Of a stretch of DNA of 64,000 nt, positions 39,432 through 48,210 are shown one piece after another. The position numbers and the translations under genes are program-made. Within the stretch, counting starts at the first letter, position 1. Each line of letters opens with the position of its first letter. Source of the stretch: E44-bin89 sp034409565 (lineage in GTDB: Bacteria; Chloroflexota; Dehalococcoidia; Dehalococcoidales; RBG-16-60-22). The DNA is taken from the NCBI GenBank assembly GCA_034409565.1, contig DAOUMS010000016.1, positions 62,001 through 126,000 of the forward strand. Direction: 5' to 3'. The notes under the pieces were generated by a model. That model saw nothing but the letters and a program-made list of their open reading frames with translations. It searched no databases and was not told the DNA's origin.

Positions 39432-42066
39432 GTGGCTGGGCAGCCTGATTGATTCCAACGAAAAACAACTGAAGAAACTCCAGCCCATTGTCGAGCAGAT
39501 AAACGGTCTGGAGCCTGAATTCGAGAAGCTCAGCGACGCTGACCTGCGGGCCAGGACGGACGAGTTCCGGGCCCGCCTGAAGGACGGCGAGACGCTCGAC
39601 CAGCTTTTGCCCGAGGCTTTTGCTGCCGTGCGTGAGGCGGCCAAGCGGACCATCGGCCAGCGCCACTTTGACGTCCAGTTGCTGGGGGGCATTGTCCTGC
39701 ACCAGGGGAAAATCGCCGAGATGAAGACCGGCGAGGGAAAAACGCTGGTGGCCACCCTTCCCCTCTACCTGAACGCACTCACGGGCAGCGGTTGTCATCT
39801 GGTGACGGTCAATGATTACCTGTCCCGGCGCGACCCGTACTGGATGGGACCCATTTACCATCTGCTGGGGCTGACGGTGGCCAGCATCTACCCGCAGCAG
39901 ACGCCGGACGAGCACCAGCCATCGCGACTTTATGACCCGGAATACGATTCGGGGGACAGCCGGTGGCAGCATTTCCGCCCCGTTCCCCGCAAAGAAGCCT
40001 ATGAAGCTGACATCACCTACGGGACCAGCAGTGAGTTTGGCTTTGACTACCTGCAGGACAACATGGTGGTCGAGCTGTCACAGTGCGTGCAGCACGAGCG
40101 GCACTATGCCATTGTTGATGAGGTGGACAACCTGCTCATTGATGAAGCTCGCACCCCGCTGATTATCAGCGGCCCGGCGGAGGAATCGGGGCAGATATAC
40201 AACGTGTTTGCCCGCCTTATCCCCCGCTTGAAACCGGAGGTGGATTATGTCGTTGACGAAAAGGAGAGGAACGTCAACCTGACCGATGCCGGCATCAGCA
40301 CCATGGAGGCGATGCTAAAACGGGAAGGACTGCTGAAGTCGTCGAACCTCTATGACCCGGCCAACTACGTTTTCACCCGTTTTCTGGACAACGCCCTGAG
40401 GGCCCACGTGCTTTACAGGCGCGATAAAGATTACGTGGTCAAGGACGGCGAGGTCATCATCGTGGATGAGTTTACCGGACGGCTGATGGTCGGGCGCCGC
40501 TACTCCGAGGGGCTGCACCAGGCGATTGAGGCCAAAGAGCATGTCAAGGTGCAGCGGGAAACGATGACCTATGCCACCATCACCATCCAGAATTACTTCC
40601 GCATGTACGGGAAGCTGGCCGGCATGACCGGCACCGCGGCCACCGAGGCGGAGGAGTTTCACAAAATATACGGTCTGGAGGTGGTGGTCATTCCTACCCA
40701 CATGCCAATGATTAGAGAGGACTTCCCCGACCAGATTTACAAGAACGAGCGGGGCAAGTTTAATGCCGTGGTCAACGAAATCCAGCAGCTTCATCAGCAG
40801 GGTCGGCCGGTGCTGCTCGGCACCGTTTCCATTGAGAAATCGGAATACCTGAGCGACCTTTTGAAGCGTAAAGGTGTCCCCCACGAGGTGCTGAACGCCA
40901 AGAACCATGAAAGGGAAGCCTATATCATTGCCCGCGCCGGCGAGCCGGGAGCAGTTACCGTGGCCACCAATATGGCGGGCCGGGGCGTTGATATCGTGCT
41001 CGGGGGGAGTCTGAACGGCCAGGGCGAAGCCGGATGGCAGGCGAAGCATGACCGGGTGGTATCCGTCGGCGGTCTGCACGTCGTCGGCACGGAGCGCCAC
41101 GAGGCGCGGCGCATTGATAACCAGCTCCGGGGCCGGTCTGGGAGGCAGGGCGATCCCGGTAGCTCGCGTTTCTACGTTTCCCTGGAGGATGAGGTGGTGC
41201 GGCGCTTCGGTGGCGAACGTATTAAAGGCATTATGGACTGGGTAGGCATGGACGAAAGCATGCCCATTGAGAACAAGCTGGTGAACCGCTCCATCGAGGG
41301 CGCCCAGGTCAGGGTGGAGGGCTTTCACTTTGACATGCGCAAGCACCTCGTTGAGTATGACGACGTTGTCAACCGGCACCGCGAGCTTATTTACACGGAA
41401 CGCCGCAAAATCTTGGACGGCACCGACCTCAAGCCGAATATCCTGTCCATGGTGCGGAATGAGATAGGCAATATGGTGGCCAGCCGCATCGCCGATGAGC
41501 ATGGCGTTGGCTGGGACGTAGAGGGTCTGCTGGCCGACCTGGCCACGGTCCTGCCTCTGCCCTACGCATTGACCGCCGACTCGCTGCTGGAGTTGAAGCC
41601 GAAGCAGATTGAAGAGAAGCTCACCGGGCTGGCGGAAACGCTTTATGACGAGAGAGAAAAGGAGCTGGGGGCGGAAAACATGCGGGTGCTCGAGCGGCTG
41701 GTCATGCTGCGCATCATTGACAAGCTGTGGGTGGAACATTTAACTGCCATGGAGGACATGCGCCAGCAGGCGCAATGGCAGACGCTGCGCCAGACGCGGG
41801 CCGTTGACGCCTACAAGCGCGAGGGGTACCAGCAGTTTCAGACACTGCTCGATACCATTCAGCATGACGTTGCCCATACCATCTACCACGTGAGCATTGT
41901 CCGGAAAGAACCGTCAGCGCAGGAAGTGTCGCCGATGGCCCAGGTCACCGGGCGGAGCCGCCCCGTTGGCAAACAGAAAGCGAAGGTTGGCGGACGTAAG
42001 ATAGGGCGCAATGACCCCTGCCCCTGCGGGAGCGGGAAAAAATACAAACACTGCTGTGGAAGGTAG
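39424..42066 (+). CDS. secA: Preprotein translocase ATPase SecA
   Basis: The motor of Sec export, 880 residues. Walker A is AEMKTGEGKTLVATL and the Walker B region is IVDEVDNLLIDEART. The preprotein-binding domain, the GRGVDIVLGG and GRSGRQGDPGSSRFYVSLEDE helicase motifs follow. The C-terminal zinc motif GRNDPCPCGSGKKYKHCCG, which binds SecB or phospholipid, is present. ATG 39424 overlaps the DUF2007 gene and has a GGAGGAAGAGG ribosome site; a start 42 bases upstream is unlikely. Confidence 0.97.
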   Translation: MLKWLGSLIDSNEKQLKKLQPIVEQINGLEPEFEKLSDADLRARTDEFRARLKDGETLDQLLPEAFAAVREAAKRTIGQRHFDVQLLGGIVLHQGKIAEMKTGEGKTLVATLPLYLNALTGSGCHLVTVNDYLSRRDPYWMGPIYHLLGLTVASIYPQQTPDEHQPSRLYDPEYDSGDSRWQHFRPVPRKEAYEADITYGTSSEFGFDYLQDNMVVELSQCVQHERHYAIVDEVDNLLIDEARTPLIISGPAEESGQIYNVFARLIPRLKPEVDYVVDEKERNVNLTDAGISTMEAMLKREGLLKSSNLYDPANYVFTRFLDNALRAHVLYRRDKDYVVKDGEVIIVDEFTGRLMVGRRYSEGLHQAIEAKEHVKVQRETMTYATITIQNYFRMYGKLAGMTGTAATEAEEFHKIYGLEVVVIPTHMPMIREDFPDQIYKNERGKFNAVVNEIQQLHQQGRPVLLGTVSIEKSEYLSDLLKRKGVPHEVLNAKNHEREAYIIARAGEPGAVTVATNMAGRGVDIVLGGSLNGQGEAGWQAKHDRVVSVGGLHVVGTERHEARRIDNQLRGRSGRQGDPGSSRFYVSLEDEVVRRFGGERIKGIMDWVGMDESMPIENKLVNRSIEGAQVRVEGFHFDMRKHLVEYDDVVNRHRELIYTERRKILDGTDLKPNILSMVRNEIGNMVASRIADEHGVGWDVEGLLADLATVLPLPYALTADSLLELKPKQIEEKLTGLAETLYDEREKELGAENMRVLERLVMLRIIDKLWVEHLTAMEDMRQQAQWQTLRQTRAVDAYKREGYQQFQTLLDTIQHDVAHTIYHVSIVRKEPSAQEVSPMAQVTGRSRPVGKQKAKVGGRKIGRNDPCPCGSGKKYKHCCGR

Positions 42067-42074
42067 CTGATATT

Positions 42075-42410
42075 ATGATGACTGAAGAACAGCTAACGGA
42101 ATTACGTCAGGAAGTAGATGGGGAGCTGGAAAAACTGTCCAGCCTGGAAAGGCCTCTTACCGGTGAAGAAAAAAAACAGCAGGGCATATACCGTACCAGG
42201 AAGTACGTTCTCGAGAAGATAAAAGAGGCCAAGGACAAGAGGCAGAGAGGCGATGAGCTTTACAATACCACCTACTACAATATGATGGTGCCGTGGGGCG
42301 AAAAACACCCCATCCTGTTTGCTCTCTGGATGCGCATCCTCAAGGCGCGGTGGTGGGGTATCACGGCATATTCTTACGGAGACGCAGGGGAGAAGAAGAA
42401 GGGGAAATAG
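42075..42410 (+). CDS. Conserved hypothetical protein next to secA
   Basis: A 111-residue protein. The first half is charged and helical (EQLTELRQEVDGELEKLSS), probably coiled-coil. The second half has an aromatic stretch (LYNTTYYNMMVPWGEKHPILFALWMRILKARWWG) here noted in parts, which could be a membrane-associated helix. It lies 8 bases after secA with GGAAGG upstream, so co-transcription is likely. A role with SecA is only inferred from position. Confidence 0.65.
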   Translation: MMTEEQLTELRQEVDGELEKLSSLERPLTGEEKKQQGIYRTRKYVLEKIKEAKDKRQRGDELYNTTYYNMMVPWGEKHPILFALWMRILKARWWGITAYSYGDAGEKKKGK

Positions 42411-42428
42411 GTAACTTGAGGGGGTAAA

Positions 42429-42614
42429 ATGATGGAAGCTACTTTAGGTGTTATAACCTGTGATAAGTGCGGGGAACTGATGAATACAGGACAAGATATT
42501 ATTGTTGTAGCTGAAGGAGTCATAAAGAAAGCAGATACCGAGATAGATTTTCAAGGCTCTGCAATTAGATATGCATGCCATAAGGGTTGTTGGGATGGTG
42601 TGGGGGAAAACTAA
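42429..42614 (+). CDS. Small CxxC protein
   Basis: A 61-residue protein with CDKCGELM near residue 11 and a late CHKGCWDG, so four Cys/His candidates for one metal site. No family recognised. GAGGGGG precedes the ATG. Base composition drops from here to about 43670, marking an AT-richer islet with the EVE gene. Confidence 0.6.
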   Translation: MMEATLGVITCDKCGELMNTGQDIIVVAEGVIKKADTEIDFQGSAIRYACHKGCWDGVGEN

Positions 42615-42626
42615 GGAGAAGAAAAA

Positions 42627-43445
42627 ATGAATTATTGGCTAGCGGTAGGGCCACCTGAAAATTGGGAAACTGCTTTTAACCAAGGAAACATCTGGGGACT
42701 TACAAATCAGCAAAAGCGATGGTGGGATAAGCTTAGTGAAGGTGATATTATTCTATTTTATGCTACAAAGCCAGTCAGTGGACTAATAGGGTATGGGACC
42801 ATTCAAGCCAAATTTAAACAGGATAAACCGCTTTGGCCACAGGAAATTACCGAAGGAAAAATTCGATGGCCGCTTCGCTTTGAGTTTAGTGTGAATTATT
42901 GTCTTGTGCCGAGTGAATGGGATGAGCGAAAAATAACTTCAGACGCATTAAAACTGAAGGTTGGCATTGGTTTTCATCAACTGGAACATCAATTTGCGCA
43001 GCAAATGATTTCAGAACTTGAACCGTTAACTCCAATTAGCGCTGAAAAGGCCTTATCTTTACATGAACAAATAAAACAAAAATTGATAGAGATTGGAAAA
43101 CTACAAGGGTTCATTGCTGAAGCAGAATATCCTGTTGAGATAGGTAAGCTTGATGTTGTCTGGAGGAAATTAGAGCGTTCCGTGCCAACTCGTGTCTTTG
43201 AGGTTCAAGTCGGTGGAGACATTTATCATGGACTTGCGAAGCTAAAACATGCCTTTGACCTTTGGAATAGCCATATTTTTATTGTGGCAAATCAATCAGA
43301 CCTAAAAAAGGTAGGGAATCTACTATCGGGAACTTTTCACGAAATTAATGATTATTTAAGACCTATTGAGTTAGACAAGGTGGAAGAGCTTTACAATCGT
43401 AAAAAGTCTTATTTAGAGTTTGAAAAAGAACTAGGCATTATATAA
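42627..43445 (+). CDS. EVE domain fused to a PD-(D/E)XK-like nuclease domain
   Basis: A 272-residue protein. Residues 1-135 look like an EVE domain (NYWLAVGPPENWETAF, NIWGLTNQQKRWWDKLSEGDIILFY, GLIGYGTI), a fold that reads modified bases in DNA or RNA. Residues about 150-260 resemble a PD-(D/E)XK fold: E167, D176 in KLDVVW, and E192-V-Q194 in RVFEVQVGG, followed by a helix and the IFIVAN strand. Together this suggests a modification-dependent nuclease, which is inference. It has a strong AGGAG site, lies in an AT-rich islet and has no visible methylase partner. Confidence 0.7.
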   Translation: MNYWLAVGPPENWETAFNQGNIWGLTNQQKRWWDKLSEGDIILFYATKPVSGLIGYGTIQAKFKQDKPLWPQEITEGKIRWPLRFEFSVNYCLVPSEWDERKITSDALKLKVGIGFHQLEHQFAQQMISELEPLTPISAEKALSLHEQIKQKLIEIGKLQGFIAEAEYPVEIGKLDVVWRKLERSVPTRVFEVQVGGDIYHGLAKLKHAFDLWNSHIFIVANQSDLKKVGNLLSGTFHEINDYLRPIELDKVEELYNRKKSYLEFEKELGII

Positions 43446-43461
43446 TTAGATGGGGTAAAGC

Positions 43462-43674
43462 ATGCCTGATAGAGCCGTGGTTGAACAATTTTTAGAGCGT
43501 GAGTTAAAGGGCTTGAAAATCCCCGATGACATCCCAAAGGATACTTTGGTTGAGGCTTTCGGTCAGTATACAGAAAATGACTATTATGAATGGCTGAAAG
43601 ATAATTTTAAATCATTCTTTAACTACGGTAATCCAGACTGGGACTGGATAAGGAAGAAGATTAAAACCCAATGA
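43462..43674 (+). CDS. Small hypothetical protein of the EVE islet
   Basis: A 70-residue acidic-to-basic soluble protein (FGQYTENDYYEWLKDNF, then WDWIRKKIKTQ). No family is recognised. GGGG precedes the ATG, 16 bases after the EVE gene. Its stop overlaps the next start (ATGA). A link with the EVE protein is possible but unsupported by any motif. Confidence 0.6.
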   Translation: MPDRAVVEQFLERELKGLKIPDDIPKDTLVEAFGQYTENDYYEWLKDNFKSFFNYGNPDWDWIRKKIKTQ

Positions 43675-43964
43675 CTAACGCTGAAATCTCTCAAATATTT
43701 TTTGACATCGCTGAACTCTTGAAGCTGAAGAAGGACAACATCTTCAAGATACGGGCGTATGAGAAGGCGGCGAAAGCCATCGCCGGGCTGGAGGTGGACG
43801 TGGCAAGGCTCGTGGCCGAGGAAAGGCTGCGGGAAGTCCCGGGGGTGGGGGAGGCCATAAATAAGAAAATTACCGAGCTGGTGACCACGGGAAAACTGGC
43901 CTACTACGAGAGACTGAAAGCCGAGTTCCCGGAAAAAGAAGGCTCTATTCAGGTAAAGCAGTGA
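43671..43964 (+). CDS. Orphan PolX-type N-terminal helix-hairpin-helix domain
   Basis: A 97-residue protein that matches the N-terminal 8-kDa/HhH domain of bacterial PolX DNA polymerases: FFDIAELLKLKKDNIFKIRAYEKAAK in parts, then LREVPGVGEAINKKITELVTTGKLAYYERLK. A full PolX has about 570 residues with polymerase and PHP domains; none of that follows. It is either a free-standing DNA-binding domain or a stable remnant. Its start overlaps the upstream stop, and the next gene begins 1 base after its own stop. Confidence 0.75.
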   Translation: MTNAEISQIFFDIAELLKLKKDNIFKIRAYEKAAKAIAGLEVDVARLVAEERLREVPGVGEAINKKITELVTTGKLAYYERLKAEFPEKEGSIQVKQ

Positions 43965-43965
43965 A

Positions 43966-44709
43966 ATGAAAAGCGCAGCCGAACAGATAAAATCTTCAAG
44001 CTCGCTTCTGACCAGTGATGTGGAGGCAATCAGGCACCTGGAGCAGGAGATTGCCGGCGGCCGGCACTGGTATCTGGCCCTGCTGGAGGCGATGGGGATG
44101 TGGCGCTCGGCCACGGAAGACCGTCACGACCGGGTGTACCGGTACCTCATTGCCGGCGAGGCTTTCGACTGGCAGCTGCTGGCGGAGCGGCTCTGCGAGG
44201 CGGTTGATGGCCTGCTGCCGGTGGAGGAGAAAGAGGCGCTCCTTTTCTACGCCAGACCGCCCGTGAGACTCGGTCCCGAAGAGGTCAGGGCGCTTATCGG
44301 ACAGAAAAAATACCGCCAGTACCTGAACTATTTCTACGGCGTGACCGTGGAGCAGGCACTGCTCATGGCTGTCGAGGAAGAGGTGCACAAGGAAAGGCGG
44401 TTATCCGGATTCCATAACGAGGTTGACGTCAGCAACGAGGTGTACCGTCGGATATACGGGGAGACGAGGTCGGTACTGCTAAAACGCTTTCGCCGGGAAG
44501 CGGGTTATCCGCAACTGAGGTCGACCACGCTGGCCGAGATGAAGGGATTTTCCTACTGGCTGTTTAAATATCGTATTGAGCAGTGTGAGCGTGCCAAGGT
44601 GGCCAGCGATACCAGGAAGGCGCTGGAATATTTAAAAGGGCAGTGGGACCACCAGGGCATTTTTGGCGTACTTGCGGCCGATGATTTATCCGCCGAGCGC
44701 CTGCGCTGA
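43966..44709 (+). CDS. Hypothetical protein, mostly helical
   Basis: A 247-residue soluble protein that seems largely alpha-helical and charged. Recognisable stretches are HWYLALLEAMGMWRSATE and VYRYLIAGEAFDWQLLAERL, followed by a C-terminal part (VLLKRFRREAGYPQLR, KGFSYWLFKYRIEQCERAK). No family is recognised. Base composition returns to the GC-rich norm, so it belongs to the core rather than to the AT-rich islet. Its role with the preceding HhH protein is unknown. Confidence 0.7.
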   Translation: MKSAAEQIKSSSSLLTSDVEAIRHLEQEIAGGRHWYLALLEAMGMWRSATEDRHDRVYRYLIAGEAFDWQLLAERLCEAVDGLLPVEEKEALLFYARPPVRLGPEEVRALIGQKKYRQYLNYFYGVTVEQALLMAVEEEVHKERRLSGFHNEVDVSNEVYRRIYGETRSVLLKRFRREAGYPQLRSTTLAEMKGFSYWLFKYRIEQCERAKVASDTRKALEYLKGQWDHQGIFGVLAADDLSAERLR

Positions 44710-44726
44710 TGGCGCCACCCGGCTCT

Positions 44727-45203
44727 CTAGGTATTCTCCGTTTCTTTTGGCGCCCGTACCACCAGCACCGGCACGTTGGCGGTGCGAAGGACCTTGTCGG
44801 TGACGCTGCCGAAGGTCAGCCGGCTGAGACCGGAACGGCCGTGAGTTGACATGGCGATAAGGTCAACCTTGAACTCATCCGCCGCTTTGACGATTTCATC
44901 CGCCGCTTTACCGGTAACCACTTTCGTTTTGGTGTTTATCCCCTTGTTTTTCAGACATTCCCCGGCCTTGTTCAGATATTCCCTGGCCTTCTTGGTAATA
45001 TGTGCTACCTCTTTGTCCGTATAGGGCACCTGAACGCTGGCCTCACCGGCAATCACGTAATGGCTCAGCGAGGTCAATACCTGGAAGAGGACTACCTCGG
45101 TCTTTACGGTTGGCTTTATCTTTATGATGAGTCTCTCCACTTGGTCAAGAGCGGCTTCACCGACCTCGGAGCCGTCCAGTGGTACCAGAATTCTCTCGAA
45201 CAT
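44727..45203 (-). CDS. Universal stress protein (UspA family)
   Basis: A 158-residue single-domain Usp. The N-terminal RILVPLDGSEVGEAAL and the C-terminal ATP-binding loop STHGRSGLSRLTFGSVTDKVL are intact, so this is probably an ATP-binding member. It ends in VPVLVVRAP. GGAGG precedes the ATG. It lies 12 bases after valS on the same strand. The 17-base gap to the convergent gene at its 3' end shows no terminator. Confidence 0.92.
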   Translation of the reverse strand: MFERILVPLDGSEVGEAALDQVERLIIKIKPTVKTEVVLFQVLTSLSHYVIAGEASVQVPYTDKEVAHITKKAREYLNKAGECLKNKGINTKTKVVTGKAADEIVKAADEFKVDLIAMSTHGRSGLSRLTFGSVTDKVLRTANVPVLVVRAPKETENT

Positions 45204-45214
45204 CTACCGCCTCC

Positions 45215-47890
45215 TCAGAGTTTGCCTATTTGCTCTTTCAGTCGCTCCAGCTTGTCAGTTATAGTGTACAGTTTCTGGCGCTCATTATCAATAACTGATT
45301 TGGGGGCTTTGGTCAAAAATTCCTGGTTGTCCAGCCGGGCTTTCAGGCGATCCATCTCTGCCTGGCTCTGGTCAATCTCTTTCTGCAAGCGCGTTTTTTC
45401 CGCTTCCAGGTCACCCATGCTGGACATGGGAATGATAACCTCTGCCTTTTTCAGGACGGAGACCAGTGATTCCTCTCTTGAGGCACCTTCATCGCGTCGC
45501 TTCAGGAAGGTAACCGGCCTGGCCCTGGCCAGGGTCTGAATGGTCTCGGTGTAGGGGACAATGGCCGGCGTCAGCTTGTCGGCAAAAACCTGCGCCTCAA
45601 TCCAGCGGCTGCTCTCCACGCCGTGATGAGCCCTGGTATTACGGATGGCACGGACGATTTCGATTATGGTGTCCATCACCCGTTCTGCCTCCCGGTCAAT
45701 GGCTGTCTTGTCGGCCTCAGGGTGGGGAGCAATCATGATGGACTCGATTTTCTGCCGGTCAGCCGGCAGGGAGCGTTTCAGGTTCTGCCACAGCTCCTCG
45801 GTGACGAAGGGCATGTAGGGGTGGAGCAGTCGCAGCGAGGTCTCCAGCACGTGAACCAGCACTGGCAGCGGCGATGGCAATTTGCTATCGGGGCGGAGGC
45901 GGATTTTGGCGAACTCGATATACCAGTCGCAGTACTCGCCCCAGAGAAAATCGTGTATCTGGCGCAGGGCTTCGCCAAGCTGGAATTCAGCTATCAGGCT
46001 GGCGACGCTGCCCACGGTACGGTTGAGCCGACTCAGAATCCAGCGGTCTTCCAGCGGCATTTTTCCCGCCCCGATTTCGGGGACAGTTTTTCCGGGTTCA
46101 ATGCTCCGAATTACAAACCGGGCGGCGTTCCATAGCTTGTTGGCAAAGTTGCGGCCGGCTTCCAGTCGGGACGGTGCCAGCTTGATGTCATTACCCGGTG
46201 CCGTGCCGGTGGAGAGGGCAAAGCGCAGGGCATCGGTGCCGTACTGCTCCAGCGTGTCGATGGGGTTGAGCACGTTACCCCGTACCTTGCTCATCTTCTC
46301 CCCCTTCTCGTCGCGGATGAGGCCGTGCAGGAAAACGGTGTGGAAGGGGATATCGTCGCAGTCGGCAATGCCCATCATTATCATACGGGCTACCCAGAAG
46401 AAAAGGATATCGTAGCCGGTCTCCATGACCGAGGTCGGGTAAAAATAGCGCAGGTCTTCGGTATCATCCGGCCAGCCCAGAGTGGAATGTGTCCACAGGC
46501 CCGAGCTGAACCAGGTATCGAGAACATCCGGGTCCTGCTCCAGCTTCTTTGAACCGCACTTCTGGCAGGCGGTGGGGTCGGCCACGGAAACGGTAAGCTC
46601 GCCGCAATCTTTACAGTACCAGACCGGGATGCGGTGGCCCCACCACAGCTGGCGGCTGATGCACCAGTCGCGGATGTTCTCCATCCAGTTGAGGTACACC
46701 TTGGTGAACCGCTGGGGCACGATGGTTATCCGCCCGCTGGTTACAGCTTCAATGGCCGGTCTGGCCAAGGGTTCGGCGCTGACAAACCACTGCTGGCTGG
46801 CGATGGGCTCAATCATCGTCTGGCAGCGGATGCAGTGCCCCACGGCATGGGAGTGCGGCTCGGTCTTGAGGAACAACCCCTCTCTTTCCAGGTCTTCTAC
46901 AATCGCTTTGCGGCAGGCGAGGCGGTCCATGCCCGCGTAAGGCCCGGCATTCTCGTTCATGGTGGCGTCATCATTGAGGATATTGACCAGCGGCAGGTTA
47001 TGGCGCTGGGCTACCTCAAAGTCCACCGGGTCGTGCGCGGGGGTGATTTTTACTGCGCCGGTGCCGAATCTGGGGTCAACCGCCTCGTCGGCGATAATGG
47101 GGATTACCCGATTCACTGCGGGCAATATGACCTTTTTGCCCACCATATTTTTAAAACGCTTGTCTTTCGGGTTAACTGCCACCGCCGTGTCGCCGAGTAT
47201 CGTTTCGGGGCGGGTGGTGGCCACGGTGATAAACTCCTTGGCATTATCGGCAAGGGGGTAGCGGACATAGTACAGGTGCCCGCCGATATCCTTGTGCTCC
47301 ACTTCAAGGTCGGAGAGGGCGGTGGTGCAGCGGGGACACCAGTTGATGATGCGCTCGCCGCGGTAAATCAGCCCCCTCTCGTAGAGGCGGACAAAGGCAG
47401 TGCGCACCGCTTTACTCGGCCCCTCGTCCAGCGTGAACACCTCGCGGTCCCAGTTGCAGGAGACACCCAGTCGCTGGTGCTGCCGGGAGATGGCGCCACG
47501 GCAGCTATCGGCCCACTGCCACATCCTTTCCAGGAACTTCTCCCGGCCTAGTTGATGGCGGTCAATGCCCTCGGCGGCCAGCATTTTCTCCACCACCACC
47601 TGCGCCGCGATGCCAGCGTGGTCGACGCCGGGCAGCCAGAGCGTCGGCTCGCCCTTCATGCGGTGCCAGCGGGTCAAAATATCCTCCATGGTGGCGGTCA
47701 GGGCATGGCCCAGGTGCAGCTCGCCGGTGACGTTGGGCGGGGGCATGATGATAACGAAAGGCTTCTTTTCCGGGTCTATTTCCACCTTGAAGCAGCCCCT
47801 GTCCAGCCAGAACCGGTACCACTTCTGCTCGACTTTAACCGGCTCATAGGCCCTGGGCATTTCAGATGGAGTATTAACTGAGTCTGCCAT
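45215..47890 (-). CDS. valS: Valyl-tRNA synthetase
   Basis: An 891-residue class I synthetase. The HIGH-type motif is PPPNVTGELHLGHA, and the KMSKS-type motif is GEKMSKVRGNV. The editing (CP1) domain includes TTRPETILGDTAVAVNP. The C-terminal coiled coil (about 825-890, KAEVIIPMSSMGDLEAEKTRL and following helices) is typical of ValRS. ATG 47890 has AAGG six bases upstream; the frame runs 13 codons further without support. No T-box leader is seen upstream. Confidence 0.97.
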   Translation of the reverse strand: MADSVNTPSEMPRAYEPVKVEQKWYRFWLDRGCFKVEIDPEKKPFVIIMPPPNVTGELHLGHALTATMEDILTRWHRMKGEPTLWLPGVDHAGIAAQVVVEKMLAAEGIDRHQLGREKFLERMWQWADSCRGAISRQHQRLGVSCNWDREVFTLDEGPSKAVRTAFVRLYERGLIYRGERIINWCPRCTTALSDLEVEHKDIGGHLYYVRYPLADNAKEFITVATTRPETILGDTAVAVNPKDKRFKNMVGKKVILPAVNRVIPIIADEAVDPRFGTGAVKITPAHDPVDFEVAQRHNLPLVNILNDDATMNENAGPYAGMDRLACRKAIVEDLEREGLFLKTEPHSHAVGHCIRCQTMIEPIASQQWFVSAEPLARPAIEAVTSGRITIVPQRFTKVYLNWMENIRDWCISRQLWWGHRIPVWYCKDCGELTVSVADPTACQKCGSKKLEQDPDVLDTWFSSGLWTHSTLGWPDDTEDLRYFYPTSVMETGYDILFFWVARMIMMGIADCDDIPFHTVFLHGLIRDEKGEKMSKVRGNVLNPIDTLEQYGTDALRFALSTGTAPGNDIKLAPSRLEAGRNFANKLWNAARFVIRSIEPGKTVPEIGAGKMPLEDRWILSRLNRTVGSVASLIAEFQLGEALRQIHDFLWGEYCDWYIEFAKIRLRPDSKLPSPLPVLVHVLETSLRLLHPYMPFVTEELWQNLKRSLPADRQKIESIMIAPHPEADKTAIDREAERVMDTIIEIVRAIRNTRAHHGVESSRWIEAQVFADKLTPAIVPYTETIQTLARARPVTFLKRRDEGASREESLVSVLKKAEVIIPMSSMGDLEAEKTRLQKEIDQSQAEMDRLKARLDNQEFLTKAPKSVIDNERQKLYTITDKLERLKEQIGKL

Positions 47891-47906
47891 AACGACCTTT
47901 CTAGAT

Positions 47907-48173
47907 TTATTTATGGGGTGGATAGTCAATGAGTTCTGCTATGTAGTTAATTACGGCACCATGCCTACCGAGTTCTTCAGAAGTATATTCGGGGTAGTGG
48001 GGAACCTCTATTGTAAAAGGACCCCCTTTTAGTTCTTCTTTTAGTTTTTCCATCCCGCAGTCAAAACAATAGTCTTCAAACTTGGCACTACCCGTTTCAT
48101 CGGTTACACCTTTCCAGATAATAGACACAGGACTATCTTCAAATCTCTTCTTACCACATTTAGAGCATTGCAT
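47907..48173 (-). CDS. Small zinc-binding hypothetical protein
   Basis: An 88-residue protein with CSKCGKK at the N-terminus and CFDCGME near residue 38, consistent with a zinc ribbon. The remainder is acidic, with no recognised family. It is AT-rich. Two consecutive ATGs are preceded by GGAGG; the second (48173) has the better spacing. It lies between coaBC and valS on the same strand. Confidence 0.65.
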   Translation of the reverse strand: MQCSKCGKKRFEDSPVSIIWKGVTDETGSAKFEDYCFDCGMEKLKEELKGGPFTIEVPHYPEYTSEELGRHGAVINYIAELIDYPPHK

Positions 48174-48210
48174 CATTAACCTCCTCTATAGGCTAGAGAT
48201 TATTCTACCA

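Noticed and set aside
40315..41739. A 474-codon minus-strand reading frame opposite secA
   Set aside because: secA is unambiguous across this stretch, and the antisense product has no recognisable domain.
43671..43964. The PolX-like domain as a frameshifted polymerase gene
   Set aside because: No polymerase or PHP motifs were recognised in the following 750 bases, which hold another intact gene.
47891..47906. A possible T-box leader for valS
   Set aside because: Only 16 bases separate valS from the upstream gene; no specifier loop or T-box sequence is present.
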